Below are positions 52,763 to 61,129 of a stretch of DNA of 64,000 nucleotides, piece by piece. How positions within the stretch are numbered: position 1 is the stretch's first letter; each line of letters begins with the position of its first letter. Source of the DNA: DUZB01 sp963747555 (GTDB lineage Bacteria; Desulfobacterota; DSM-4660; Desulfatiglandales; Desulfatiglandaceae); NCBI GenBank assembly GCA_963747555.1, contig CAVVFZ010000011.1:124001-188000 (forward strand), read 5' to 3'. Under the pieces are notes generated by a model. It was not told the origin of the DNA. It searched no databases and saw only the letters and a list, made by a program, of their open reading frames with translations. Position numbers and translations under genes: made by a program.

Positions 52763-53383
52763 ATGTCTTTTGATTTTACACAGTGGATCGTAAGGATACC
52801 TGTGCTGTTGTTTGCCATAACCATTCACGAATATGCCCACGGCTGGGTAGCCTACCGGTTAGGGGACCCTACGGCGAAACAGATGGGGAGGCTTTCGTTC
52901 AATCCCATCACCCACATCGATCCTCTTGGCGCTATCTGCCTCTTCCTCCTTAATTTCGGCTGGGCAAAACCGGTCCCCATCGATATGAGATATTTCAAAA
53001 ATCTGCGGAGAGACACCATCCTGGTTTCCCTTGCGGGTCCGGCGGCTAATTTCTGTGTTGCAGTCATTGCCGGGATGTTGATCCGGCACATCTATTTTCC
53101 GTCTCAGCTTTACCAGATGACCCTGGTTTATCTTCTCATCATGAACTTGGGGCTTGGCCTTTTCAACCTGATACCAATTCCTCCGCTTGACGGCTCGCAT
53201 ATCCTTGAAAACCTGTTGCCCCCCACCGCGGCCATGAAGTACGATCGGATCAAACGTTACGGGCCCTTTATACTGATCGGCGTTATCATGCTTGACAATT
53301 TCGCCCATACAGGAATCCTGAATATGCTGCTCCTGCATCCCATGAGATATTTAGCCTATCTGCTTTCGGGAATCAGTTTTTGA
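52763..53383 (+). CDS. Site-2-protease family membrane metalloprotease (M50)
   Basis: The ATG at 52763 with AGAGGA upstream gives 206 residues. The zinc motif H22-E23-x2-H26 (ITIHEYAHGWVAYRLGDPTAK) and NLIPIPPLDGSHILE with the third ligand Asp mark the short M50 proteases. Around five helices are predicted. Such proteins cleave within the membrane, often anti-sigma factors, but the substrate is unknown. It diverges from the Crp/Fnr gene. Confidence 0.92.
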   Translation: MSFDFTQWIVRIPVLLFAITIHEYAHGWVAYRLGDPTAKQMGRLSFNPITHIDPLGAICLFLLNFGWAKPVPIDMRYFKNLRRDTILVSLAGPAANFCVAVIAGMLIRHIYFPSQLYQMTLVYLLIMNLGLGLFNLIPIPPLDGSHILENLLPPTAAMKYDRIKRYGPFILIGVIMLDNFAHTGILNMLLLHPMRYLAYLLSGISF

Positions 53384-53424
53384 ACAGCTCCTATCAGACG
53401 GTTTCTGATAAAAGAATGAAACGG

Positions 53425-53477
53425 CTCACGGTTCACAGCAACTGTAAACCGTGAACAGGGAACCGTGAACCCGTTTC
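53425..53477. other. Inverted repeat between convergent genes
   Basis: CTCACGGTTCACAG (53425-53438) pairs with CTGTAAACCGTGA (53442-53454) with one mismatch around a three-base loop, and a further GGAACCGTGAACCC follows. It sits between the M50 and ferritin-like genes, which converge. It may act as a terminator although no clean T-run follows. Confidence 0.45.
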
Positions 53478-53484
53478 TTCCTCT

Positions 53485-53958
53485 TTACATCTCCTGCATA
53501 TACTGGCTTTCATACATCTCTTCGAGGCGGCCCAGATGGCCTTCTTCATCTTCTGCCAGGCGTTTGTACATCTCTTCCATGGGGGCGTCGCCACACTGGG
53601 AGGCCATGCCCTTGTAGAAATCGACCGCCCGTTTTTCTTCGTGAATGGCATAGATCATGATTTCCTGATCCGTTGAAGATTCACTGAGTGGTTTTTTCTC
53701 AAGCATCATGGTCAGCATCATGCTGGGGCTCGCGGGGTATCCCGCATCATGAAGCGCGACGGTTTCTTCAAAAAAAGCCTTTTCGAGGGTATACCGATGC
53801 CGTAATTCATCTAAGGCCAGATCCTTTAAAAGATCTTTTCCCAATTTGTCTTTGACTCTCATGTAACCATTTTTGTACGCCTCGAAACTCTTGGATTCCA
53901 TGTCGATGGCCTTTTCGAGGGCCGCCTCGCGCGTATAACATACCTCTTCCGTTGCCAT
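53485..53958 (-). CDS. Ferritin-like (rubrerythrin-type) diiron protein
   Basis: The 157-residue four-helix protein carries Glu and ExxH iron ligands: DMESKSFEAYKNGYMRV, LALDELRHRYTLEKAF, and AIHEEKRAVDFYKGMA, AEDEEGHLGRLEEMY. It lacks a rubredoxin domain. Such proteins handle iron or reduce peroxide in anaerobes. It has an AGGAGGT site before the ATG at 53958 and is monocistronic. Confidence 0.9.
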   Translation of the reverse strand: MATEEVCYTREAALEKAIDMESKSFEAYKNGYMRVKDKLGKDLLKDLALDELRHRYTLEKAFFEETVALHDAGYPASPSMMLTMMLEKKPLSESSTDQEIMIYAIHEEKRAVDFYKGMASQCGDAPMEEMYKRLAEDEEGHLGRLEEMYESQYMQEM

Positions 53959-54177
53959 AAATAACCTCCTGGTATCTAATTTTATTTGCCTGTGGCATCA
54001 TAAACCACTGTTGCGGCAATTTCTACCTTTTTCAGCACCTCGTCATCTTTTTAAAACCTTCCGGAAAGAGATGGATGGGATAGTTCCTGCTTGACCCCGG
54101 TGTAAATGTGTGAATAATGAACCTGTCCCATAGGGGCGCCTGTGTGAATTTCACTATAAAAATTAGGGAGTCTGACT

Positions 54178-56004
54178 ATGTGTGGCATTGTCTGCTATAT
54201 TGGTAACAGGGAGGCAAAACCGATCCTGATGGAAGGATTGAAAAGACTGGAGTATCGGGGTTACGATTCTGCCGGTCTGGCTATTCAGGATGGGAACACC
54301 ATCTTATGGTCCCGGGCCGTTGGGAAAATTGCGGAGTTGGAAGCCAAGATTGCGGGACGGGAAATGGGCGGAACGACAGGAATAGCCCATACGCGTTGGG
54401 CAACCCATGGAGAACCTTCGGAAGAGAACGCGCATCCGCAACTGGATCAGAATGAAGACGTATTCGTGGTGCACAACGGCATCATAGAAAACTACCACAG
54501 CATCAAAAAGAATCTTGAAAAAAAAGGGATCGTTTTCAGGTCTGAAACGGATACGGAAGTCCTTGCGCAGTTGATTGGTATGAATTTCGAGGGCGATCTG
54601 GGAGATGCCGTACGGAAGACCATGTCTCAGGTGGAAGGGACCTTCGGGATCGGTGTGATCCACCGGCATGCCGTCGGTCAGATTGTGGTCGCAAGGCGGG
54701 GAAGCCCCCTGATCATCGGGGTGAGCGAGCATGGTCATTTTGTGGCATCGGATGTGTCTGCCATGATGGGGTATACGAACCAGGTTGTTCATCTGCGGGA
54801 CAATGAACTGGCCGTTATTACCAACGATGGGTATTCCATCTCCACGGCCCAGGCAACCATGGTGGAGCGCGGGTGCGAGACGGTGGAATGGAGTCTCCAG
54901 GATGTGGAACTCAACGGCTTTCCCCATTTCATGCTCAAGGAGATTTTTGAACAGCCGGAGACGATCCGGAATGCGCTGCGGGGAAGGCTGGAGCCGGGCG
55001 AAGGGGTTCCGAAGCTGGGCGGGATTATGCCCGTGTGGGAAAAACTGAAAGAATGCAGACATATGGTCCTTCTGGCCTGTGGCACTTCCTATTATGCGGC
55101 TTGTGTGGGGCGGTATGTGTTCGAAAAACTGACCGATGTGGATATCGAGGTGGAGCTTGCGTCAGAATTCAGATATCGAAAGCTCAATTTTCCCCCCAAC
55201 ACCTTTATCGTGGCCATAAGTCAGTCGGGGGAAACGGCCGATACGCTTGCTGCCATGCGGGAGGCCAAAAGGAAGGGGGCATCCCTTTTGGGAATCGTCA
55301 ATGTGGTGGGCAGTTCCATTGCGAGGGAAACGGATGCAGGAATCTATAATCACGCGGGACCGGAAATCGGTGTGGCCTCCACGAAGAATTTTGTTTCGCA
55401 ACTGACCACCCTGATTCTTCTGGCCTTGCTGCTGGGTCGCCACCAGCATCTTTCCCTGACGGAAGGCATTCAGGCCATACGGGCGCTTGAAGCCCTGCCG
55501 GACCAGATAAGCCGGGTGCTGGCAAATGCCAACCACATTGAGGCCATCGCGGAAAAATACTGCATGTGCAAGAACTGGCTTTTTCTGGGACGAAAATATA
55601 ATTACCCCATTGCCCTGGAAGGGGCCCTCAAGCTCAAGGAGGTGTCCTACATCCATGCCGAAGGGTACGCCGCAGGGGAGATGAAGCACGGTCCCATCGC
55701 ACTGATCAGTCCGGATATGCCTACGGTGGCCATTGCCCCAAAGGACGAGATGTATGAGAAAATGACCAGCAATATTCACGAAATCAAGAGCAGGAAAGGA
55801 CCCGTCATCGCCATCGTGACCGAAGGAGACCGAAAAATCAAAGAGCTGGTGGATGATGTGGTGGAAATCCCCGAGGGACTTGATTTTCTGAACCCGATCC
55901 CTGCGGTTGTTGTCTGCCAGCTCCTGGCCTATTATTGTGCAAAATTGTTGAACCGGGACATCGACAAACCGCGGAATCTGGCAAAAAGCGTGACGGTGGA
56001 GTAG
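54178..56004 (+). CDS. glmS: Glucosamine-6-phosphate synthase
   Basis: The 608-residue enzyme makes glucosamine-6-P from fructose-6-P and glutamine for the cell wall. Cys2 (MCGIVCYIG) is the N-terminal glutaminase nucleophile once Met is removed. The glutaminase domain has RWATHGEPSEENAHP and VVHNGIIENY. Two SIS domains follow (LACGTSYYAACVGRYVFEKL; SQSGETADTLAAMREAKRKG), and the end DKPRNLAKSVTVE is invariant. Full length and intact. No glmS ribozyme was recognised upstream. Repeat copy B follows the stop after four bases. Confidence 0.98.
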   Translation: MCGIVCYIGNREAKPILMEGLKRLEYRGYDSAGLAIQDGNTILWSRAVGKIAELEAKIAGREMGGTTGIAHTRWATHGEPSEENAHPQLDQNEDVFVVHNGIIENYHSIKKNLEKKGIVFRSETDTEVLAQLIGMNFEGDLGDAVRKTMSQVEGTFGIGVIHRHAVGQIVVARRGSPLIIGVSEHGHFVASDVSAMMGYTNQVVHLRDNELAVITNDGYSISTAQATMVERGCETVEWSLQDVELNGFPHFMLKEIFEQPETIRNALRGRLEPGEGVPKLGGIMPVWEKLKECRHMVLLACGTSYYAACVGRYVFEKLTDVDIEVELASEFRYRKLNFPPNTFIVAISQSGETADTLAAMREAKRKGASLLGIVNVVGSSIARETDAGIYNHAGPEIGVASTKNFVSQLTTLILLALLLGRHQHLSLTEGIQAIRALEALPDQISRVLANANHIEAIAEKYCMCKNWLFLGRKYNYPIALEGALKLKEVSYIHAEGYAAGEMKHGPIALISPDMPTVAIAPKDEMYEKMTSNIHEIKSRKGPVIAIVTEGDRKIKELVDDVVEIPEGLDFLNPIPAVVVCQLLAYYCAKLLNRDIDKPRNLAKSVTVE

Positions 56005-56008
56005 AAAG

Positions 56009-56154
56009 GTATCTTATTTAAATTCCCTGGTAGGGAAATGCAGAATCAGGAAACGCATTCCGTCAAGAGGTCTTTTTTGCTGCCGCATCTAATTCCTACG
56101 GCAGCAAAAAAGACCTCGTGACTCCATTACCACCAGGATTTTTGAATATGATGC
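56009..56154. repeat. Long palindromic repeat, short copy B
   Basis: It runs from GTATCTTATTTAAATTCCC to TTTTTGAATATGATGC. Both outer arms and the AAGAGGTCTTTTTTGCTGCCG / GGCAGCAAAAAAGACCTC pair are present, but the central ~110 bases of copies A and C, with the GGCTGG/CCAGCC pair, are absent. The two arms meet almost directly, giving a near-perfect hairpin. It lies between glmS and glnA. Confidence 0.85.
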
Positions 56155-56376
56155 GTAGAAAGGTCCTGACCCGGTCAGAACTGTGTCGTTTTACGTTTCG
56201 CTTTTCCGACCACGATCTGTAGCCTCTGTTTTCCATGCCTGGTCGATCTTAGTTGCTACAAATTTGTATTTCGATGCCCAAAGATAGAACGAAAGCGTAG
56301 GCAGGGGATAGCTTCATTCCCTCTGGATGCGGCCGGATTCCCTGAAAATTCGGCATGGTACCTGTTCAGTGCGGTT

Positions 56377-56393
56377 TTGGCATTAAGGTTGCA
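56377..56393 (+). promoter_or_regulatory. Sigma-54 promoter of glnA
   Basis: TTGGCATTAAGGTTGCA matches the sigma-54 -24/-12 pattern, with GG at 56379-56380 and GC at 56391-56392 exactly ten bases apart. The start would be near 56404, about 78 bases before the glnA ATG. It implies an enhancer-binding activator (NtrC type) and nitrogen control; no activator gene is in the window. Confidence 0.8.
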
Positions 56394-56481
56394 ACCATAG
56401 TGCGACAAAAATCAGGATGAATGAAGCGTGTTCACAAAAACTGCTTGTTTTTCTGGAATTTCAGAAAGGGAGGGAAACATT

Positions 56482-57825
56482 ATGGAAAGTAGGGTTGCTG
56501 GATGTAAGACACCGGAAGATGTAAAAAAGATTGTCAAGGATCTGGATATCAGCTTTGTGCAGTATTGGTTTACGGATGTTTTGGGGGTCCTGAAAAGCTT
56601 TGCTATCACGCCTTCGGAGCTGGAAGAGGGACTGACGGAAGGTATGGGGTTTGACGGATCTTCCATTGAAGGATTTGCGCGTATTCATGAGAGCGATATG
56701 ATCGCCATGCCTGATCCCACCACGTTTCAGTTGGTCCCGTGGAGGAGCGGGGAACGTCCGGTGGCCCGCATGTTGTGCGATGTGTTGAATCCGGACGGAA
56801 CGCACTATGAAGGGGATCCACGGTATGTCTTGAAGAGAATTCTTAAGAAAGTCGCGGAGCTGGGGTATACGTTCTATCTGGGGCCCGAACTTGAATATTT
56901 CTATTTCAAAGATGAGAAGTGTACGGAAGTCCTGGATAAGGGTGGATATTTCGATTCCAGGCCTCTTGACATGGGAGGAAATCTGAGGAGAGAAACCATT
57001 TTTGCGCTCCAGGATATGGGAATACAGGTTGAATACAGTCACCATGAGGTGGCGCCAAGCCAGCATGAAATCGACCTTCGCTACGATGAAGCCCTCAAGA
57101 TGGCGGACAAAACCATGACCTACCGCCTCGTCGTGAAGGAGATCGCCAGGCAGAACGGGGTTTATGCCACATTCATGCCCAAACCCATCTTTGGAGAGAA
57201 TGGAAGCGGCATGCACGTACACCAATCCCTGTTTAAAGGAAGCAAGAACGCCTTTTATGATTCAAACGATAAATATAATCTGTCCACTACGGCGAAGCAC
57301 TACATTGCCGGATTGATGCGCCATGCGCCCGAGTTTGCCGCGGTGACCAATCAGTGGGTGAATTCTTACAAGCGTCTCGTGCCTGGATATGAGGCACCCG
57401 TGTATGTGTCGTGGGCGAGGAGAAACCGATCAGCCATGGTCAGGGTCCCCATGTATAAACCCGGAAAAGAGGCCGCGACGCGCGCTGAGCTGCGGTGCCC
57501 GGATCCTGCGTGCAACCCTTATCTTGCCTTTGCGGTGATGTTGGGTGCGGGGATGAAGGGAATCGAAAAGAAATACGAACTGCCGACCCCTGTTGAAGAA
57601 GATATCTTTGAGATGAATCCGGCGGAGAGGAAGGCCCACGGGATTACTGATCTACCCGGGAATCTCTACGCCGCAATCCTCGAGACGGAGAAGAGCGAAC
57701 TGGTGAAAGAAGTCCTTGGCGACCATGTGTTCGAAAAATTCCTCGAGAATAAGAAGATCGAATGGGATCAATACCGAACGCATGTCAGCCAGTTTGAACT
57801 GGAAAAGTATTTGCCTATTCTTTAA
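56482..57825 (+). CDS. glnA: Glutamine synthetase type I
   Basis: The ATG at 56482 follows GAAAGGGAGGG and gives 447 residues. FTDVLGVLKSFAI, GFDGSSIEGFARIHESDM, GPELEYFYF, HHEVAPSQHEIDLRY, FMPKPIFGENGSGMHVHQSL and RNRSAMVRVP are the GSI active-site blocks. The C-terminal region lacks the NLYDLPPE-type adenylylation tyrosine segment, so it looks like the alpha subtype, regulated by feedback rather than adenylylation. The gene has a sigma-54 promoter and a strong terminator. Confidence 0.97.
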   Translation: MESRVAGCKTPEDVKKIVKDLDISFVQYWFTDVLGVLKSFAITPSELEEGLTEGMGFDGSSIEGFARIHESDMIAMPDPTTFQLVPWRSGERPVARMLCDVLNPDGTHYEGDPRYVLKRILKKVAELGYTFYLGPELEYFYFKDEKCTEVLDKGGYFDSRPLDMGGNLRRETIFALQDMGIQVEYSHHEVAPSQHEIDLRYDEALKMADKTMTYRLVVKEIARQNGVYATFMPKPIFGENGSGMHVHQSLFKGSKNAFYDSNDKYNLSTTAKHYIAGLMRHAPEFAAVTNQWVNSYKRLVPGYEAPVYVSWARRNRSAMVRVPMYKPGKEAATRAELRCPDPACNPYLAFAVMLGAGMKGIEKKYELPTPVEEDIFEMNPAERKAHGITDLPGNLYAAILETEKSELVKEVLGDHVFEKFLENKKIEWDQYRTHVSQFELEKYLPIL

Positions 57826-57883
57826 TTTATAAGAGCGTCTGTAGAAAGTTTTCAGGCACTGATAGAAAAGGAAGTATGGATGA

Positions 57884-57913
57884 GGGCGGCCTTCGGGCCG
57901 CCCTTGCTTTTTG
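57884..57913. terminator. Terminator between glnA and gatB
   Basis: GGGCGGCC-TTCG-GGCCGCCC is a perfect eight-pair stem with a stable tetraloop, followed by TTGCTTTTTG. It ends glnA and lies two bases beyond the convergent gatB stop. Confidence 0.85.
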
Positions 57914-57914
57914 T

Positions 57915-59363
57915 TTATTTCTTGCGGATCAGCTCCCTTAGCCTTTTGGGATCTGCTTTTCCTTTGGTCTTTTTCATGATCTGTCCGATAACAAAATCGA
58001 TTGGCTTGGTTTCCCCCCGGTCCAGCTGATCTGCCACATCCGGATTTTGCGCAAGCACTTCATTAACCATTTCTTTCAGCAGATCATTATCCTCAATTGG
58101 CTTCAGCCCTTTTTCTTCTATGATTGCATCAGGTTTTCCGCCTGTATGAAACATCTCTTCCAGTACCGTCCTGCCGATTTTCTCCGTAATCCGTTCCTTG
58201 CTTATGAGGTTGATGAGGTGTGAAAAATCTTTCGGTTCAATCCTGCATTCCTCTATGGGCATGGAAGTCTCATTAAGCAGCTTGAACAGCTCTTTAATAA
58301 TCCAATTGGCGAGCCTCTTTTTGTCGTCACAAAGGACAGCCGAGGCGCCGAAGTACTCGGATATTTTTCTCTCTTTGGTCAGGATGAGTACATCGCTTTT
58401 GGGTATGTCGTATTGAGCCACCATCCGTTTTACTTTCTGGTCGGGCAATTCGGGCATACTCTTTTCGATTTCCTCGATGAAGGGGTCATCAATGGTAACC
58501 TGGAGAAGATCCGGATCGGGAAAATATCTGTAATCAGGAGCATCCTCCTTGCTTCGCATGGGAAGGGTTATTTTTTTCTCTTCGTCAAAGAGCCGCGTTT
58601 CCTGGTCTATCTGCCCGGCGCTTTTGAGGATATCGGATTGTCTGTTAATTTCATACTCCAGTGCGTCCGCAATGAATCGGAAGGATGACATATTCTTTAT
58701 TTCCGTCCGATTTCCGAATTGAAGGGAACCCCGTGGCTTGAGTGAGATATTTACGTCGCAACGGAATTGGCCTTTTTCGAGCATGCAGTCGCTGATTTCG
58801 ATATAGGTGAGTACCTGTTTCAACTTATCCAGGTAATTCCTGGCTTCCCGGATGGAACGGAGGGGATTTCGCTCATGGTCGGCAACAATTTCGAGGAGCG
58901 GAACGCTCGACCGGTTGTAATCCACCAGGCTGTAATCCGATTCTTCAAAAGAATCGGAGGAATGAACCAGCTTTCCGGCATCTTCTTCAAGATGAATGCG
59001 CTTGATCCCTACGACATAGGGCAGGCCATCATCTCCCATAATTTCCAATTGGCCATTTTCACAGAAAGGGAGTTCATACTGTGAAATCTGATACCCTTTG
59101 GGAAGGTCCGGATAGAAGTAGTTCTTTCGCGCAAATCGGCTATGGGTATTGATGCTGCAGTCAAGGGCCAGTCCCGCCCGTATGGCATACTCCACGGCTT
59201 TTTTGTTCAGAACGGGGAGTGCGCCGGGTTGTCCCGTGCAGACGGGGCAGATCCGGCTGTTTGGAGGTACGTCATAACTGACCGGGCACCGGCAGAAGAG
59301 TTTCGTTTCCGTTTTCAACTCTACATGTGTTTCAAAACAAATAATGATGTCAAAATCCATTGT
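57915..59363 (-). CDS. gatB: Asp-tRNA(Asn)/Glu-tRNA(Gln) amidotransferase subunit B
   Basis: The start MDFDIIICFETHVELKTETKLFC matches GatB, with the zinc cysteines in CRC and CPVC; the ATG at 59363 (after GGGAA) is preferred to the one at 59378. SRFARKNYFYPDLPKGYQISQYE, YRYFPDPDL and the C-terminal YqeY-like tail (FVIGQIMKKTKGKADPKRLRELI) complete 482 residues. GatB binds and phosphorylates the mischarged tRNA. It is followed by gatA and aspS-gatC on the same strand further upstream, but repeat copy C separates it from gatA. Confidence 0.97.
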   Translation of the reverse strand, partial: TMDFDIIICFETHVELKTETKLFCRCPVSYDVPPNSRICPVCTGQPGALPVLNKKAVEYAIRAGLALDCSINTHSRFARKNYFYPDLPKGYQISQYELPFCENGQLEIMGDDGLPYVVGIKRIHLEEDAGKLVHSSDSFEESDYSLVDYNRSSVPLLEIVADHERNPLRSIREARNYLDKLKQVLTYIEISDCMLEKGQFRCDVNISLKPRGSLQFGNRTEIKNMSSFRFIADALEYEINRQSDILKSAGQIDQETRLFDEEKKITLPMRSKEDAPDYRYFPDPDLLQVTIDDPFIEEIEKSMPELPDQKVKRMVAQYDIPKSDVLILTKERKISEYFGASAVLCDDKKRLANWIIKELFKLLNETSMPIEECRIEPKDFSHLINLISKERITEKIGRTVLEEMFHTGGKPDAIIEEKGLKPIEDNDLLKEMVNEVLAQNPDVADQLDRGETKPIDFVIGQIMKKTKGKADPKRLRELIRKK

Positions 59364-59399
59364 ATTCCCACGCAACAATCAAGATTAATACGGTTATTT

Positions 59400-59657
59400 G
59401 CATCCTATTCAAACTCCTCGGCAGCGAAATACAGACTTAGGCAGGCATTTCGTCACGAGGTCTTTTTTGCTGCCGCATCTGATTCCTCTGGCAGCAACGG
59501 TCTTTTGAGGCTGGTACGAAAAAATAGCTGAATAACGATAGCTTCGTCGTGTACCAGCCTAAAAAGACCTCTCGACAGTCGGTGAAGGCTTATCCAAGAT
59601 GCGGCAGCAAAAAAGACCTCGTGACTCCATTCGTGTTAGTGTTTTTGAATAAGATAC
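59400..59657. repeat. Long palindromic repeat, full copy C
   Basis: It runs from GCATCCTATTCAAA to TTTTTGAATAAGATAC with the same arms as copy A (GAGGTCTTTTTTGCTGCCGC ... GCGGCAGCAAAAAAGACCTC) and the inner pair GAGGCTGGTAC / GTACCAGCCT. It sits between gatA and gatB, in what would otherwise be an operon, with its right end two bases from the gatA stop. Confidence 0.85.
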
Positions 59658-59659
59658 GG

Positions 59660-61096
59660 TTATTTTTTCATCTGTTCGTAAGCGTGCCCCACGGCCAGCA
59701 CCATTTCTTCGTCAAATGCCTTCCCTATGATCTGGAGCCCCACCGGCAGTCCGTTGAGCATTCCGCAGTTGATGCTCATGCCGGGAAGGCCGGCCAGATT
59801 GATGGATACGGTATAGATATCCACCAGGTACATCTGGAGGGGGTTCTCTATTTTTTCTCCGAGTCTAAAGGGCAGACAGGGCGAAACGGGCGCCAGAATA
59901 CAGTCCACCTTTTCGAATGCCCGGTCAAAATCTTCTTTGATCAGTGCCCGCGCCTTCTGCGCCTTCAAATAATAGGCATCAAAGTAGCCGGCTGAGAGGA
60001 CGTAAGTTCCCAACATGATCCTTCTCTTGACCTCACTTCCAAATCCTTCGCTTCTCGTTCTTTCATACATGGTAATGAGATCCGATGATCCCTCCGGTGA
60101 ACGGTATCCGTATTTCACCCCATCATATCTGGCCAGATTGCTGCTTGCCTCCGCAGTGGCTATCAGATAATAAGTCGCAACGGCATACCGGGTGCGGGGC
60201 AGGGAAATTTCGCTGACGTGAGCTCCGTTCTGTTCAAGGAGGTTCACCGCATCCATGATCCTGGATTTGATGCCCTCATCCATGCCTTCCACAAAATACT
60301 CTCTCGGAAGACCGATCCGCACGCCCTTTACTTCTTTGCCGAGGGAGTTCATAAAATTCGGCGTCGGGATGTTTGCGGACGTGCTGTCCAGGCTGTCATG
60401 TCCGCAGATGGCGTTCAAGAGGAGGGCGCAATCCTCCACCGATCTGGCCAAGGCGCCCACCTGGTCCAGGGATGAAGCGTAGGCTACCAATCCATATCGG
60501 GATACCCTTCCATAAGTGGGTTTGATCCCGGCTATGCCGCAAAAGGCAGAGGGGAGGCGAATGGATCCTCCTGTGTCCGAACCGAGAGACAGGATGGCTT
60601 CTCCGGCTGCCACGGCCGCGGCGGATCCGCCGCTTGAGCCACCGGGAACACACACGTGGTTTACCGGGTTGCATGTGGCCCCAAAAGCGCTGTTTTCCGT
60701 GGAAGAGCCCATCCCGAATTCGTCCATGTTGGTTTTCCCCACCAGAACGGCGCCGTCTCTCAGTACTTTTTCCACCGCGGTTGCATTATAAGTGGGCACA
60801 AAGTCCTTGAGAATTTTGGAGCCGCATGTGGTTTTTATCCCTTTGGTGCATAAGAGATCCTTTACGCCGATGGGAATGCCGTTTAACAACGGGGGTTCCT
60901 TTTCTTGGCGAAACCTCTTATCCGCTCTGTCCGCTTGTTTCAGGGCCGTCTCACGGGTCAACGTGATATAGGCGTTGACGGCCTCTTCCGTCTCATCAAC
61001 CCTCTTGTATACCGATTCGGTGATTTCCCTTGAGCTGACTTCACCTTTTCTGAGTAGAACGGCTAACTCCGCCGCTGTTTTGTCGCACAATTCCAT
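59660..61096 (-). CDS. gatA: Asp-tRNA(Asn)/Glu-tRNA(Gln) amidotransferase subunit A
   Basis: The 478-residue amidase-signature enzyme releases ammonia from glutamine for the transamidation. The triad lies in IGVKDLLC (Lys), GSDTGGSIRLPS (cis-Ser and nucleophile Ser), after the glycine-rich VPGGSSGGSAAAVAAG. Intact and normal in length. Its ATG is 34 bases after the stop of aspS-gatC, so the two are co-transcribed. Confidence 0.97.
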   Translation of the reverse strand: MELCDKTAAELAVLLRKGEVSSREITESVYKRVDETEEAVNAYITLTRETALKQADRADKRFRQEKEPPLLNGIPIGVKDLLCTKGIKTTCGSKILKDFVPTYNATAVEKVLRDGAVLVGKTNMDEFGMGSSTENSAFGATCNPVNHVCVPGGSSGGSAAAVAAGEAILSLGSDTGGSIRLPSAFCGIAGIKPTYGRVSRYGLVAYASSLDQVGALARSVEDCALLLNAICGHDSLDSTSANIPTPNFMNSLGKEVKGVRIGLPREYFVEGMDEGIKSRIMDAVNLLEQNGAHVSEISLPRTRYAVATYYLIATAEASSNLARYDGVKYGYRSPEGSSDLITMYERTRSEGFGSEVKRRIMLGTYVLSAGYFDAYYLKAQKARALIKEDFDRAFEKVDCILAPVSPCLPFRLGEKIENPLQMYLVDIYTVSINLAGLPGMSINCGMLNGLPVGLQIIGKAFDEEMVLAVGHAYEQMKK

Positions 61097-61129
61097 ATTT
61101 TCAGACCTTCAATGCTTCGATTATTTGCT

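Noticed and set aside
54083..54130. Possible regulatory RNA or glmS ribozyme before glmS
   Set aside because: No conserved glmS ribozyme core or cleavage site was seen, and that ribozyme is typical of Gram-positive bacteria.
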